A DNA stretch of 32,423 bases from an uncultured Bacilli bacterium (lineage in GTDB: Bacteria > Bacillota_I > Bacilli_A > RFN20 > CAG-826): contig CAJOLV010000014.1 of the NCBI GenBank assembly GCA_905235515.1, positions 1 through 32,423 of the forward strand. Reading direction: 5' to 3'. Below, piece by piece: positions 1-7,322 of the stretch. Made by a program: the position numbers and the translations under genes. The stretch's first letter is position 1. Each line of letters starts with the position of its first letter. The notes beneath the pieces are model-generated. The model worked only from the letters and a program-made list of their open reading frames with translations. It had not been told where the DNA came from and did not search any database.

Positions 1-39
1 AGAGCTGATTAAATTAATTATTTATAATTAAAAAGAAAA

Positions 40-81
40 ACGGGTTTTGCAATGTCTGGATATTTTTGTTGCAAAATCCGT
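40..81 (-). terminator. Intrinsic terminator of tRNA-His
   Basis: A 13-bp inverted repeat (40-52 and 69-81, one G-T wobble) has a 16-nt loop. On the minus strand it is followed by a T-rich run (TTTTTCTTTTT, the A-rich stretch at 30-40). It lies just downstream of the tRNA-His gene and so most likely ends its transcript. Confidence 0.8.
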
Positions 82-93
82 ATATCGTTCAAA

Positions 94-170
94 TGGGGCG
101 GTTGACCAGAATTGAACTGGCGCATGCCTGGTTCACAGCCAGGTGTGTTAACCCCTTCACCACAACCGCC
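94..170 (-). tRNA. tRNA-His (anticodon GTG)
   Basis: The minus strand folds as a complete cloverleaf of 77 nt. The anticodon loop reads CTGTGAA, giving anticodon GTG. The acceptor stem has 8 base pairs (GGCGGTTG with CAACCGCC), including the extra G-1:C73 pair that marks histidine tRNAs. The 3' CCA is encoded. The T-loop TTCAATT is in place. A promoter lies upstream and a terminator downstream, so this looks like a single-tRNA transcription unit. Confidence 0.97.
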
Positions 171-180
171 ATGCTAGATT

Positions 181-210
181 ATCTTAATCAATATCAACAT
201 CTTTTGTCAA
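181..210 (-). promoter_or_regulatory. Promoter of tRNA-His
   Basis: On the minus strand a perfect -35 TTGACA (205-210) is followed after 18 nt by TAAGAT (181-186), about 10 nt before the tRNA 5' end. It sits in the gap divergent to the aldehyde dehydrogenase gene. Confidence 0.7.
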
Positions 211-270
211 AGAGAAAATAACTATACTATTCAAAGGAATAGTTTTTATAATGAAAAAGAGGACATTTTT

Positions 271-1677
271 ATGGCATACACTAGAGACGATATTCACCAA
301 ATAGTAGAGAATCAAAGAGAGTTTTTCTTATCTGGACAAACATTAGACATTAAATTTCGTAAAGAACAATTGAAGAAATTAAAACAGGCTTTAATCAATA
401 ATCAAAAGAAATTAGAAAAAGCCTTATACATTGACCTAGGTAGAAGTGACGCTGAAGCTTTTTTCTGCGACATTGGTGATGTCATTATGGAAATTAATGA
501 ATGTATCCATGGCTTAAGAAAGTGGAGCAAACCAGAAACTCATTTCTCCGGCATGGCATGCTTCCCAAGTATATTTACTAAAGTTTATAAGATGCCTTAT
601 GGTGTATCTTTAATCATTTCCCCATTTAATTTTCCAATTCTTTTATCAATTGGTGTTTTAGCGGCCTCTATCGCTGGAGGTAATACCGCCCTAATTAAAG
701 CGAGTAGTAAATCCGCAGCGTGTACACAAGCCCTAAAAGAGATTATCGCAGAAACATTTGACCCTAACTATATTATAGTTATCGATGGAGGACATGATGT
801 CGCTGACTTCTGTTTAGAAGAAAGAACAGATAAAATCTTTTATACCGGTTCGCCAAATGTTGGCAAACACGTTATGGAATTAGCGAGTAAAAATCTCATT
901 CCTGTCACATTAGAACTGGGAGGAGAAACTGGTAACTGGTGCATTGTCAGAAAGGACGCGAATCTAAAAGACGCTGCGAGGAAAATTGCCTTCTTTAAAA
1001 TCTGTAATTCTGGACAAATTTGTATCAATATTAACCAAGTCGCAGTCGCTGAAGAAGTTGCGGATCAATTTGTGGAGGAATTAAAAAACGCAATTATTAA
1101 ACAAATTGGTGAAAAAGCTTACTTAAATGAAGAATATTCCAAATTAATCGCTTCTCGTGCCTATCAAAATATCGCTAAAGAAGCCGATGAATATCGTGAT
1201 CGTATCATCTTTGGTGGTGAAGGTGACATAGAAACATTAAAATATTCACCAACTATCATCTATCCAGTCGATATCAATGAATCAATTGTTCAACACGAAA
1301 TATTTGGACCACTACTCCCAATCGTTAAATATAAAGATAGTGAAGTCAATCAATTATTAGATATCATTGCTAGAAGAGAACATGGCTTAGCCTTCTACAT
1401 TTTCACCAAAAATAAAAAATGGGCGAAAAAAGTCATGCAAACTCAACAATATGGCGGTGGATGTGTTAATGAAGTTTGTCTTCACATAATGGTTAAAGGA
1501 GTTCCATTTAACGGAACAGGCCATTCCGGTATGGGGGCGTATCATGGAGAATGGGGTTTTAGAGAATTCACTCATCCATCCACTGTTCTTTTTGGTAAAA
1601 CTCATATGAACCTCTCGTTAAGAGAACATCCATATACAAAAAGAAAGAAGAAACTTTTTTCCAAATTCTTGAAATAA
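271..1677 (+). CDS. Aldehyde dehydrogenase (ALDH superfamily, class-3-like)
   Basis: The protein of 468 aa belongs to the NAD(P)-dependent aldehyde dehydrogenases, which oxidise aldehydes to acids. The length and the absence of an N-terminal extension fit the class-3/YwdH-like group. The catalytic Glu lies in TLELGG (E215), the nucleophilic Cys in NSGQICI (C251), and the EIFGPLLP motif near 343-350 is intact. Several usually conserved neighbours differ: GGE instead of GGK after the Glu motif, and IKAS instead of the common KPS in the cofactor loop. A lysine-rich C-terminal tail follows (TKRKKKLFSKFLK). A GAGGA Shine-Dalgarno lies about 8 nt upstream of the ATG. The gene is alone on its strand, followed by a bidirectional terminator. 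The substrate cannot be told from sequence; fatty aldehyde is one possibility. Confidence 0.92.
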   Translation: MAYTRDDIHQIVENQREFFLSGQTLDIKFRKEQLKKLKQALINNQKKLEKALYIDLGRSDAEAFFCDIGDVIMEINECIHGLRKWSKPETHFSGMACFPSIFTKVYKMPYGVSLIISPFNFPILLSIGVLAASIAGGNTALIKASSKSAACTQALKEIIAETFDPNYIIVIDGGHDVADFCLEERTDKIFYTGSPNVGKHVMELASKNLIPVTLELGGETGNWCIVRKDANLKDAARKIAFFKICNSGQICININQVAVAEEVADQFVEELKNAIIKQIGEKAYLNEEYSKLIASRAYQNIAKEADEYRDRIIFGGEGDIETLKYSPTIIYPVDINESIVQHEIFGPLLPIVKYKDSEVNQLLDIIARREHGLAFYIFTKNKKWAKKVMQTQQYGGGCVNEVCLHIMVKGVPFNGTGHSGMGAYHGEWGFREFTHPSTVLFGKTHMNLSLREHPYTKRKKKLFSKFLK

Positions 1678-1709
1678 AAAAAGATCAACCTTATGGTTGA
1701 TTTTCTTTA
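1678..1709. terminator. Bidirectional terminator
   Basis: Stem ATCAACC (1684-1690), loop TTAT and GGTTGAT (1695-1701) are flanked by an A-run on the left and a T-rich run on the right. It lies between the convergent aldehyde dehydrogenase and msrC genes and can serve both. Confidence 0.8.
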
Positions 1710-2150
1710 GAATAATTCTTCTATAATTAATGATATTTCTTCTAAATTCTTTTTATCTATTTCCTTAAATCTATGATATATCGGTGAATCAATATCTAAG
1801 ACCGCTTTAACTTGGTTATTTTTGATAATTGGTACGACAATCTCGCTTTTTGATAAAGAAGAACAAGCAATATGACCTTTAAATTGATTGACATCGTCCA
1901 CGACAATAGTAACCTTATTTTCAAACGCTGTTCCACAAACTCCTTTACCTTTTGCAATTACAGTGCACGCTACATCTCCTTGGAAAGGACCTAAATATAA
2001 ATGGTCGCCTTCCACTAAATAAAAACCACACCAGTTGAGATTATCTAACTGGTTAATAACCGCGGTTATATTAGAAAGATTAGAAATAAGTGGCAAATCT
2101 TTATCAATAATTCCCTTAATTTGTTCAATAATTACTTTGTAATCGTTCAT
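1707..2150 (-). CDS. msrC: Free methionine-(R)-sulfoxide reductase (GAF domain)
   Basis: A single GAF domain of 147 aa with the signature of fRMsr, the enzyme that reduces free methionine-R-sulfoxide in the cytosol. Family motifs are NWCGFYL (39-45), LGPFQG (53-58), GKGVCG (68-73), GHIAC (92-96), SEIVVP and LDIDSP. The three family cysteines are present (C62, C72, C96). The reductase cycle is known to depend on these cysteines and on thioredoxin. The start follows an AGAGG sequence inside the end of the tetR gene; only two bases separate the tetR stop from this ATG, so the two are co-transcribed. This links the TetR regulator to oxidative repair. Confidence 0.95.
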   Translation of the reverse strand: MNDYKVIIEQIKGIIDKDLPLISNLSNITAVINQLDNLNWCGFYLVEGDHLYLGPFQGDVACTVIAKGKGVCGTAFENKVTIVVDDVNQFKGHIACSSLSKSEIVVPIIKNNQVKAVLDIDSPIYHRFKEIDKKNLEEISLIIEELF

Positions 2151-2152
2151 AT

Positions 2153-2716
2153 TTATAAACCTCTAAAGACTTCTGTATAATAATCCGACATTTGTTCTGG
2201 TGTCTCTTTAAAATCGGATTTAATCCAATATTTTAAAGCGGTAATGAATAATTCAATGGCCAGTGATTTCTTTAAATCTAGTGGTATCGAATCATATTCT
2301 TTGACTGGGTAATTATTATAATAAGAATCCGCTAAAACGATGAGATGGGATCTAAATTCATCTAAAAAGATGTCGTTCCCCTTACTAGACATAATACCAG
2401 TAATTAATTCTTTTTCATCGCGAATGTGGTAAAAGATGTGAGTGATTAAATGTTTATAGTTAAATACGGCGTCTTTTGAAAAGTCATGAGTCTTTTCTTC
2501 TTGTAAGCTATGAGAGAAGACGTGATCAAAGATATCCTTAGATATTTTTAATAACAATTCATTTTTTGTTTTGAAATGACAATAAAATGTGGATCTGCCA
2601 ATATTAGATTCATCTAAGATATCTTGAATTGTGATATCATCATAATCCTTATTATTAATTAAATTAGTAAAAGCGCGATAAATAGCCTCTAATGTTTTTA
2701 CTTGCCTTTTATCCAT
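2153..2716 (-). CDS. TetR/AcrR family transcriptional regulator
   Basis: The protein of 187 aa has an N-terminal TetR helix-turn-helix (about 27-55): DITIQDILDESNIGRSTFY followed by CHFKTKNELL, a typical recognition helix and following helix. The rest is a mostly helical ligand-binding and dimerisation domain whose ligand cannot be read from sequence. The start is supported by AGGAG upstream. It is first in an operon with msrC and is divergent from two small membrane-protein genes. GAAC half-sites in the shared gap suggest self-regulation and control of the membrane-protein pair, as is common for TetR genes; this is inference. Confidence 0.93.
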   Translation of the reverse strand: MDKRQVKTLEAIYRAFTNLINNKDYDDITIQDILDESNIGRSTFYCHFKTKNELLLKISKDIFDHVFSHSLQEEKTHDFSKDAVFNYKHLITHIFYHIRDEKELITGIMSSKGNDIFLDEFRSHLIVLADSYYNNYPVKEYDSIPLDLKKSLAIELFITALKYWIKSDFKETPEQMSDYYTEVFRGL

Positions 2717-2727
2717 ACAACACTCCT

Positions 2728-2747
2728 AACGAACAATTAGTTCATTA
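2728..2747. promoter_or_regulatory. Candidate TetR operator
   Basis: An imperfect palindrome, GAAC-AATTA-GTTC, lies just upstream of the tetR start. More GTTC/GAAC half-sites occur near 2781 (TTTGTTCGAT) and 2811 (ATGAACAAA). TetR proteins usually bind such inverted repeats in divergent promoters. Only sequence symmetry supports the call. Confidence 0.35.
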
Positions 2748-2902
2748 AATAATCTACATTTTCTAGAATATATAACAATTTGTTCGATATCAAATAGTAT
2801 ATAGAAAATAATGAACAAAAATCGTGATATTATTCATTAGTTTTATTGTTTTTATGCATAAAAATGATTAGAATTATCTTAACAAATAAAGGAGATATTA
2901 TT

Positions 2903-3307
2903 ATGGCGTGTTTTGCTGTTTCCGCTGTTGCGGCAATCGGAGTTGGTATTGCTAAACATATCGTTAAACATCAAGAAAAGAAAGCGACAGAACCAACTGA
3001 ATATAAATTTGGTTCCGAAGTTAAATGGAGCAAAAAATTAGCGTATTTAGAATACACTTTATGGGGTGGCTCATTCATTTTAGCGGGTGAGCACTTGCTA
3101 CATGGAGAAGTTTCTCCATATCCACCTTTTTTAACCGCAGCAGGGGAAGGAAAAGAAGCTGTTAAAGAAATGCTCATAGAAATGGGCACAGTTGGTGTGA
3201 CAATGCTCTTAGCCTTATTGCTTGCCTGGGGTGTTGGAGTATTGCTAGTCGATTATTTAAATTTCAAAAAGCACAAGAGATCCGTTGAGGCAAAGAAGGT
3301 ATTATAA
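2903..3307 (+). CDS. Small membrane protein of unknown function
   Basis: I do not recognise a function. The ORF track begins at 2846, but ATG 2903 follows a strong AAGGAG at about 8 nt, giving 134 aa that begin MACFAVSAVAAIGVG. Visible parts are an N-terminal hydrophobic stretch (2-20), a charged segment, a second hydrophobic segment (about 47-66) ending in GEHLLHGEVSPYPPFLTA, and a third (about 96-120) followed by a basic tail. The His-containing loop EHLLHGE is striking. The stop overlaps the start of the next gene by one base (TAATG), so the two are translationally coupled and probably act together. The gene is divergent from tetR-msrC. Confidence 0.75.
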   Translation: MACFAVSAVAAIGVGIAKHIVKHQEKKATEPTEYKFGSEVKWSKKLAYLEYTLWGGSFILAGEHLLHGEVSPYPPFLTAAGEGKEAVKEMLIEMGTVGVTMLLALLLAWGVGVLLVDYLNFKKHKRSVEAKKVL

Positions 3308-3591
3308 TGTATTTTCTTACCGCGCTTGCCTGCGCTATTATCGCAGGCGTGTTATACTTCCTATTTAAAGATAGAAAAGCATTACACCTTGATATATTAG
3401 CCATCATTTTTGGTGCAGCTACACTGATGTGGTTAGTGGATTGCATTTATTCCGCTATTAGTGGTGAAGGCTTCTTAAGCTTTGATGATCCAGTTGATGG
3501 ATATATCGCCTTATTCACTGTATTAGGTGGTTTATTCCTCTGGATTATTCTTGGATTCATCCTCAATAACAAAGATAAAAAAGTGGCTTAA
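3307..3591 (+). CDS. Small three-helix membrane protein of unknown function
   Basis: The 94-aa protein has three predicted membrane segments (about 2-20, 29-49 and 66-87), separated by a short basic loop (KDRKALH) and an acidic loop (SGEGFLSFDDPVDGY). No enzymatic motif is visible. Its ATG shares one base with the stop of the upstream gene, which argues for a two-component membrane complex. It is followed by a good terminator, so the pair forms a closed two-gene operon. No function is proposed. Confidence 0.75.
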   Translation: MYFLTALACAIIAGVLYFLFKDRKALHLDILAIIFGAATLMWLVDCIYSAISGEGFLSFDDPVDGYIALFTVLGGLFLWIILGFILNNKDKKVA

Positions 3592-3608
3592 AATCAATTA
3601 AAATACCA

Positions 3609-3640
3609 AGAAATTGCACGAGAAATCGTGCTTTTTCTTT
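3609..3640 (+). terminator. Intrinsic terminator of the membrane-protein operon
   Basis: Perfect stem GCACGA/TCGTGC (3616-3621, 3626-3631) with a GAAA tetraloop, followed by TTTTTCTTT. Confidence 0.88.
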
Positions 3641-3689
3641 GAAATTTTGAAAATGTTAACAAAGTTAAAAAATATTTTTTAGAAAAAAA

Positions 3690-3716
3690 TTAGCAGACTA
3701 CTTGACAGAGTGCTAA
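3690..3716 (+). promoter_or_regulatory. CIRCE operator 1 (HrcA site)
   Basis: TTAGCAGAC, 9 nt, GAGTGCTAA. The right arm is a perfect CIRCE arm; the left arm matches 7 of 9 bases of TTAGCACTC. The spacer contains the -35 box of the hsp20 promoter, so HrcA binding would block RNA polymerase. Confidence 0.85.
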
Positions 3717-3730
3717 AAATGGTTGATAAT
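3702..3730 (+). promoter_or_regulatory. hsp20 promoter (sigma-A type)
   Basis: TTGACA (3702-3707), 17 nt, GATAAT (3725-3730). This is a near-consensus promoter wrapped by two CIRCE operators. Confidence 0.9.
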
Positions 3731-3737
3731 GTTGGTG

Positions 3738-3764
3738 TTAGCAGTCAAGGAGTGAGAGTGCTAA
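3738..3764 (+). promoter_or_regulatory. CIRCE operator 2 (HrcA site)
   Basis: TTAGCAGTC, 9 nt, GAGTGCTAA. The left arm matches 8 of 9 consensus bases and the right arm 9 of 9. It begins 7 nt after the -10 box and covers the transcription start and leader. Confidence 0.92.
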
Positions 3765-3785
3765 CGATATTTAGGAGGTATGGTT

Positions 3786-4190
3786 ATGTTTAACTATTTA
3801 ACAACTTATGATCCATTTTTCGATCTATTCTTCCCTGTCAAAGGTGAAACAAATAGACATCATCACAATCTTATGAAGACAGATATCGTTGAAAAGAAAA
3901 ACTCTTATCTTCTCAAGATTAATGTTCCTGGTGTAAAAAAAGAAGATATCAAAATTTCTTTAGAGAAAGGATATCTCACAATTGATGTCCAATATAAAGA
4001 AGAAATCAATGAAGATGAGAAATATTTATACCAAGAAAGAAGAATTGGTGAATATTCCCGTTCCTATAACGTAGGTGAGAATTTGACTGAGAAAGATATT
4101 GAGGCCAAGATGGATAACGGTGTCTTACTTGTCTCTATTAAGAAAGAACAACCAAAAGAAGAGAAAACGCAATATATTGATATTCATTAA
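3786..4190 (+). CDS. hsp20: Hsp20 / alpha-crystallin small heat-shock protein
   Basis: A chaperone that holds unfolding proteins in the cytosol. The alpha-crystallin domain covers about residues 30-125: it opens with YLLKINVPGVKKEDIKI and ends with the G-x-L-like strand NGVLLVSI. The short N-terminal arm is rich in Phe and Tyr (FNYLTTYDPFFDLFF), and the C-terminal tail ends YIDIH, an I-x-I-like motif used for oligomer contacts. The track start at 3780 touches the GGAGG ribosome site; the ATG at 3786 lies 7 nt from it and is the likelier start, giving 134 aa. Two CIRCE sites around the promoter indicate HrcA control, which is better known for groE and dnaK operons. Confidence 0.96.
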   Translation: MFNYLTTYDPFFDLFFPVKGETNRHHHNLMKTDIVEKKNSYLLKINVPGVKKEDIKISLEKGYLTIDVQYKEEINEDEKYLYQERRIGEYSRSYNVGENLTEKDIEAKMDNGVLLVSIKKEQPKEEKTQYIDIH

Positions 4191-4213
4191 TCGCAGATTT
4201 TACCCTTCCTTTT

Positions 4214-4245
4214 GACCTAGCAGGAATGCTAGGTCTTTTCTTTTT
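4214..4245 (+). terminator. Intrinsic terminator of hsp20
   Basis: Perfect 9-bp stem GACCTAGCA/TGCTAGGTC with a GGAA loop, followed by TTTTCTTTTT. It is strong in the plus direction only. Confidence 0.92.
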
Positions 4246-4265
4246 AATAATTGATTTAAACTATT

Positions 4266-4598
4266 TTAGTTTCTTCTCGCGATGACACCAAATAAGCCAC
4301 CTAAGAAATAGAAGATGTTACCACCGATAACTCCAAAAATGATGAATAAGACATCCCAGAATTTGCTGGTTCCGGCTTTTTTGGCTTTTCTCACTAAGGC
4401 GATTGTAATCCAAACAACGATGAAGATAATGATACAAATAATTAAGGTTTGTAAACCTAATTGAGACATATCAAGGCTACCGACTTGGACATTTGCCATT
4501 GCTAAAGCTGAGAAAACGATACCAAGAATACTGAATACAAGAAGAATCCAGTTAAAGATATTAGCAATGCTATACATTACTGCTGAGGCTTTTTCCAT
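4266..4598 (-). CDS. Small three-helix membrane protein of unknown function
   Basis: The 110-aa protein has three hydrophobic helices (about 8-34, 48-68 and 80-105) and basic loops (RKAKKAG, ARRN). No known motif is visible. The start follows AAGGAG at a good distance. It lies 43 nt downstream of the aminopeptidase gene with no terminator between, so it may be read from that transcript. No terminator of its own is evident before the hsp20 hairpin. Function unknown. Confidence 0.75.
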   Translation of the reverse strand: MEKASAVMYSIANIFNWILLVFSILGIVFSALAMANVQVGSLDMSQLGLQTLIICIIIFIVVWITIALVRKAKKAGTSKFWDVLFIIFGVIGGNIFYFLGGLFGVIARRN

Positions 4599-4641
4599 TA
4601 AATAAAACTCCTTTAAATTTTTATATATTACAATATAGAAC

Positions 4642-6000
4642 CTATTTTGCTAGTAAGAAAGCTTTATATCCACGATAAGCTTCGTAGACATCGACTTTAC
4701 TAACGATTTCCATTGGTGCGTGCATGTTAAGAACAGCAATACCAGCATCAATGACATTCATATTGTAGTTTCCTAAGATATAGGCGATTGTTCCACCACC
4801 ACCTTGATCAACTCTACCAAGTTCACTAGATTGCCAATTGACTTTGGCGTCATCCATGGTTTTTCTAATGAAAGCATAATATTCTGGGTTAGCATCATTG
4901 CTGCCTGATTTACCGCGTGAACCAGTATATTTATTAAAGACTAGACCTTGGCCAAAATAAGCAGCGTTTTTTGGATCGTTGACACCGGCATATAATGGGT
5001 CAAAGCCAGCGGAGACATCACTGGAGAGCATCTTTGATGCTTGCATGACTAATCTCGCTGTATATAAAGGATCCGCTAAACCTAATAATTTAGCTAATTG
5101 AGCAATCGCGTTTTCAAAGAATAAACTATGAGCGCCTGTCGCGCCTACAGAACCGATTTCTTCTTTATCCACTAAGATACAGCATGCTGTATATTCTGGT
5201 TTTTCAGTATCTAATAAGGCTTTTAAAGATGTGTAAGCACACACTCTATCATCATGGCCATAACCAGCGACCATTGATCTATCTAAACCATAATCTCTAG
5301 CTGGACCAGCCGGTACGACTTCAATTTCAGCAGAGATGAAATCTTCTTCTTCGATGCCATATTGTTTTTCTAATAAATCTAAAACATATGCTTTAGCGTC
5401 TTTATCTTTAAGTGGAATACTCCCTAAAGAAATATCGAGATTTTCCCCTTCAATTGCTTTACCTAATGGCTTAGCCATTTGGTCTGCGGATAAGTGAATT
5501 AATAAGTCAGTGATACCAACAACTGGATCATCTTCTTTTTCACCGATATGGATTTCCACGACTGTTCCATCTTTTTTGCAAACAACACCATGTAAGGCTA
5601 ATGGGATAGTGACATATTGATACTTTTTCACACCACCATAATAATGTGTGTCACCTAAAGCGAATCCATTCTTTTCATAAATTGGGGATTCTTTTAAGTC
5701 TAATCTTGGTGAGTCAATATGAGCACCTAAAATTCTTAATCCTTCTAATAATGGTTTTTTACCAACGACAAAGGCACAAATGTTTTTATTCTTGTTCACA
5801 AAATAGACTTTATCGCCCGCTTTTAAAGATTCGACTTTATCAGCGTTTTTATAACCAGCTTTTTCTAATAATTCCACTGATTCTTTGACAACCAATCTTT
5901 CGGTTTTACCAAAACTAATGAATTTCTTATAATCTTCAGCAAAATCCATCACTTCATTTAAGTTGTCTTGATATTTTTCCCATGCATTCTTTCTATACAT
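4642..6000 (-). CDS. apeA: M18 family zinc aminopeptidase
   Basis: A metallo-aminopeptidase of 452 aa that removes N-terminal residues from cytosolic peptides, probably acidic ones as in the aspartyl aminopeptidase family. The dinuclear zinc site motifs are LGAHIDSPRLD (H94), YGHDDRVCA (H249, D250 and D251), VDKEEIGSVGATG (E280/E281), and the C-terminal LNMHAPMEI (H427). The glycine-rich GRVDQGGGGTIA segment is typical of the bacterial M18 type 1 group, and the length fits. The start follows TAGGAGG at 8-9 nt. The upstream gene ends in a terminator, so this gene has its own promoter. Confidence 0.96.
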   Translation of the reverse strand: MYRKNAWEKYQDNLNEVMDFAEDYKKFISFGKTERLVVKESVELLEKAGYKNADKVESLKAGDKVYFVNKNKNICAFVVGKKPLLEGLRILGAHIDSPRLDLKESPIYEKNGFALGDTHYYGGVKKYQYVTIPLALHGVVCKKDGTVVEIHIGEKEDDPVVGITDLLIHLSADQMAKPLGKAIEGENLDISLGSIPLKDKDAKAYVLDLLEKQYGIEEEDFISAEIEVVPAGPARDYGLDRSMVAGYGHDDRVCAYTSLKALLDTEKPEYTACCILVDKEEIGSVGATGAHSLFFENAIAQLAKLLGLADPLYTARLVMQASKMLSSDVSAGFDPLYAGVNDPKNAAYFGQGLVFNKYTGSRGKSGSNDANPEYYAFIRKTMDDAKVNWQSSELGRVDQGGGGTIAYILGNYNMNVIDAGIAVLNMHAPMEIVSKVDVYEAYRGYKAFLLAK

Positions 6001-6094
6001 AAGTAAAGCCTCCTAATTGTTAAAACTATACAACAAAACTTTTGAAAAATCATTAAAGATGATTGTTTTTAAAAACAAATCTATTTATTCCCAA

Positions 6095-6120
6095 CAAAAA
6101 AGAGAGTGATTTTCACTCTC
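6095..6120 (-). terminator. Terminator of L-serine dehydratase gene, overlapping its stop codon
   Basis: Perfect 8-bp stem GAGAGTGA/TCACTCTC with a TTT loop, followed on the minus strand by a 7-T run. The TGA stop codon and the last codon form one arm of the stem. Confidence 0.9.
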
Positions 6121-7321
6121 CTTTAAATGCTTTTAGCGTTTTTCCTAACCCACTTAGACCGGTTTCTCGATAACCTTCATTAAGGTCTTTTCCAGTGAGA
6201 TACATCGTCTGCACTGATTGGTCAAAGGTAACCTTAGCTCCACTAGGTGGGACAATCCTCGCTAATATCGCAGCGTTAATGGCTTTTAAAGCAAAGATTG
6301 CGCATCTTTCAATACATGGAATTTGTACATATCCATCTACGGGGTCACAAGTTAATCCAAGGGAGTGTTCCATAGCTATTTCAGCGGCTTGGGTAATATT
6401 ATCAATATCATATTCACACACCGTTGCAATCATCGCCGCAGACATTGCACAGGCGACACCTATTTCTGCTTGGCACCCACATTCTGCACCGCTGATAGAA
6501 GCGTTCGTTTTAACAATGATACCAATTAAACCCGCCACACACAGGCCATCGATAATTTCTTTTCTGGAATAATTGCGCATTTTTAAGAATGTAATAGCCC
6601 CTGGTAACACACCAGCGCTGCCACAAGTTGGAGCAATAACAATAATACCACCGGCAGCGTTTTCTTCAGCAACAGCAAAAGAGGAAATAGCGACATTCAT
6701 TAAAATGTCGTTTTCAGCCCTTCTACTAGAACGCATATTTAAATACATTTGGCGAGCTTTTCTTTGAACATGCAATGTGCCAGGTAACTCTCCTGATGCT
6801 TTGATGCCATTAGTTCTACTTTCTTCGATTGCGTCATAGACTTTTCCTAAATAGGAAATAATCTCATCGCCTTCATATTTTTTGACATAATCAACAAGTG
6901 AAATCTTCTCTTTTTTACAATAATCAACAATCTCTGTTAACGTATGATGAGGGTAAACATCATCTTTTAATCCCACCACTTCATCATTAACGACAATTGT
7001 CCCACCACCAACAGAAAGAATCGTTTCTTCTACTTGTTCATTATTTGATAAAGTGATGGCAAATTGCATAGTGTTTGGATGTGAAACCTCAGTTTTTTCA
7101 TCAAAAACAATAGAGTGAGAGATATCCTTCAACTTCATATCAATAACCATGTCGGTCAAGTGTCCTTTTCCAGTTAAAGCTAAAGAACCAAAGAGGGTAA
7201 CTTTGATATTCTTAATATCGTTATATTTTTCTAAAATATATTCACAAGCAAAAGCTGGGCCCATTGTATGAGATGAGCTCGGTCCATAACCTATCACAAA
7301 TATTTCTTTTATTGATCTCAT
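6113..7321 (-). CDS. sdaA: L-serine ammonia-lyase (iron-sulfur L-serine dehydratase, single chain)
   Basis: Deaminates L-serine to pyruvate and ammonia with a [4Fe-4S] cluster. The small beta-type domain is N-terminal (GPSSSHTMGPA at 13-23). The catalytic alpha-type domain follows, with SGELPGTLHVQRKA, APTCGSAGVLPG (C233), SGAECGCQAEIG (C281, C283) and GLTCDPVDGYVQIPCIERC (C325, C336, C340). Bacillus uses two separate subunits; here both are in one chain of 402 aa, shorter than the enteric enzymes because the linker is reduced. The ATG lies one base after the esterase stop and has no clear ribosome site, so translation is probably coupled. The stop is TGA, evidence that TGA is not read as tryptophan. 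Confidence 0.96.
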   Translation of the reverse strand: MRSIKEIFVIGYGPSSSHTMGPAFACEYILEKYNDIKNIKVTLFGSLALTGKGHLTDMVIDMKLKDISHSIVFDEKTEVSHPNTMQFAITLSNNEQVEETILSVGGGTIVVNDEVVGLKDDVYPHHTLTEIVDYCKKEKISLVDYVKKYEGDEIISYLGKVYDAIEESRTNGIKASGELPGTLHVQRKARQMYLNMRSSRRAENDILMNVAISSFAVAEENAAGGIIVIAPTCGSAGVLPGAITFLKMRNYSRKEIIDGLCVAGLIGIIVKTNASISGAECGCQAEIGVACAMSAAMIATVCEYDIDNITQAAEIAMEHSLGLTCDPVDGYVQIPCIERCAIFALKAINAAILARIVPPSGAKVTFDQSVQTMYLTGKDLNEGYRETGLSGLGKTLKAFKGE

Positions 7322-7322
7322 G

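Noticed and set aside
4236-4265. Separate terminator for the 110-aa membrane protein gene
   Set aside because: The nearby hairpin has a T-run only on the plus strand; none found on the minus strand.
6195-6572. 125-aa plus-strand ORF opposite sdaA
   Set aside because: It lies wholly antisense to the conserved serine dehydratase gene; Cys- and Ala-rich shadow translation only.
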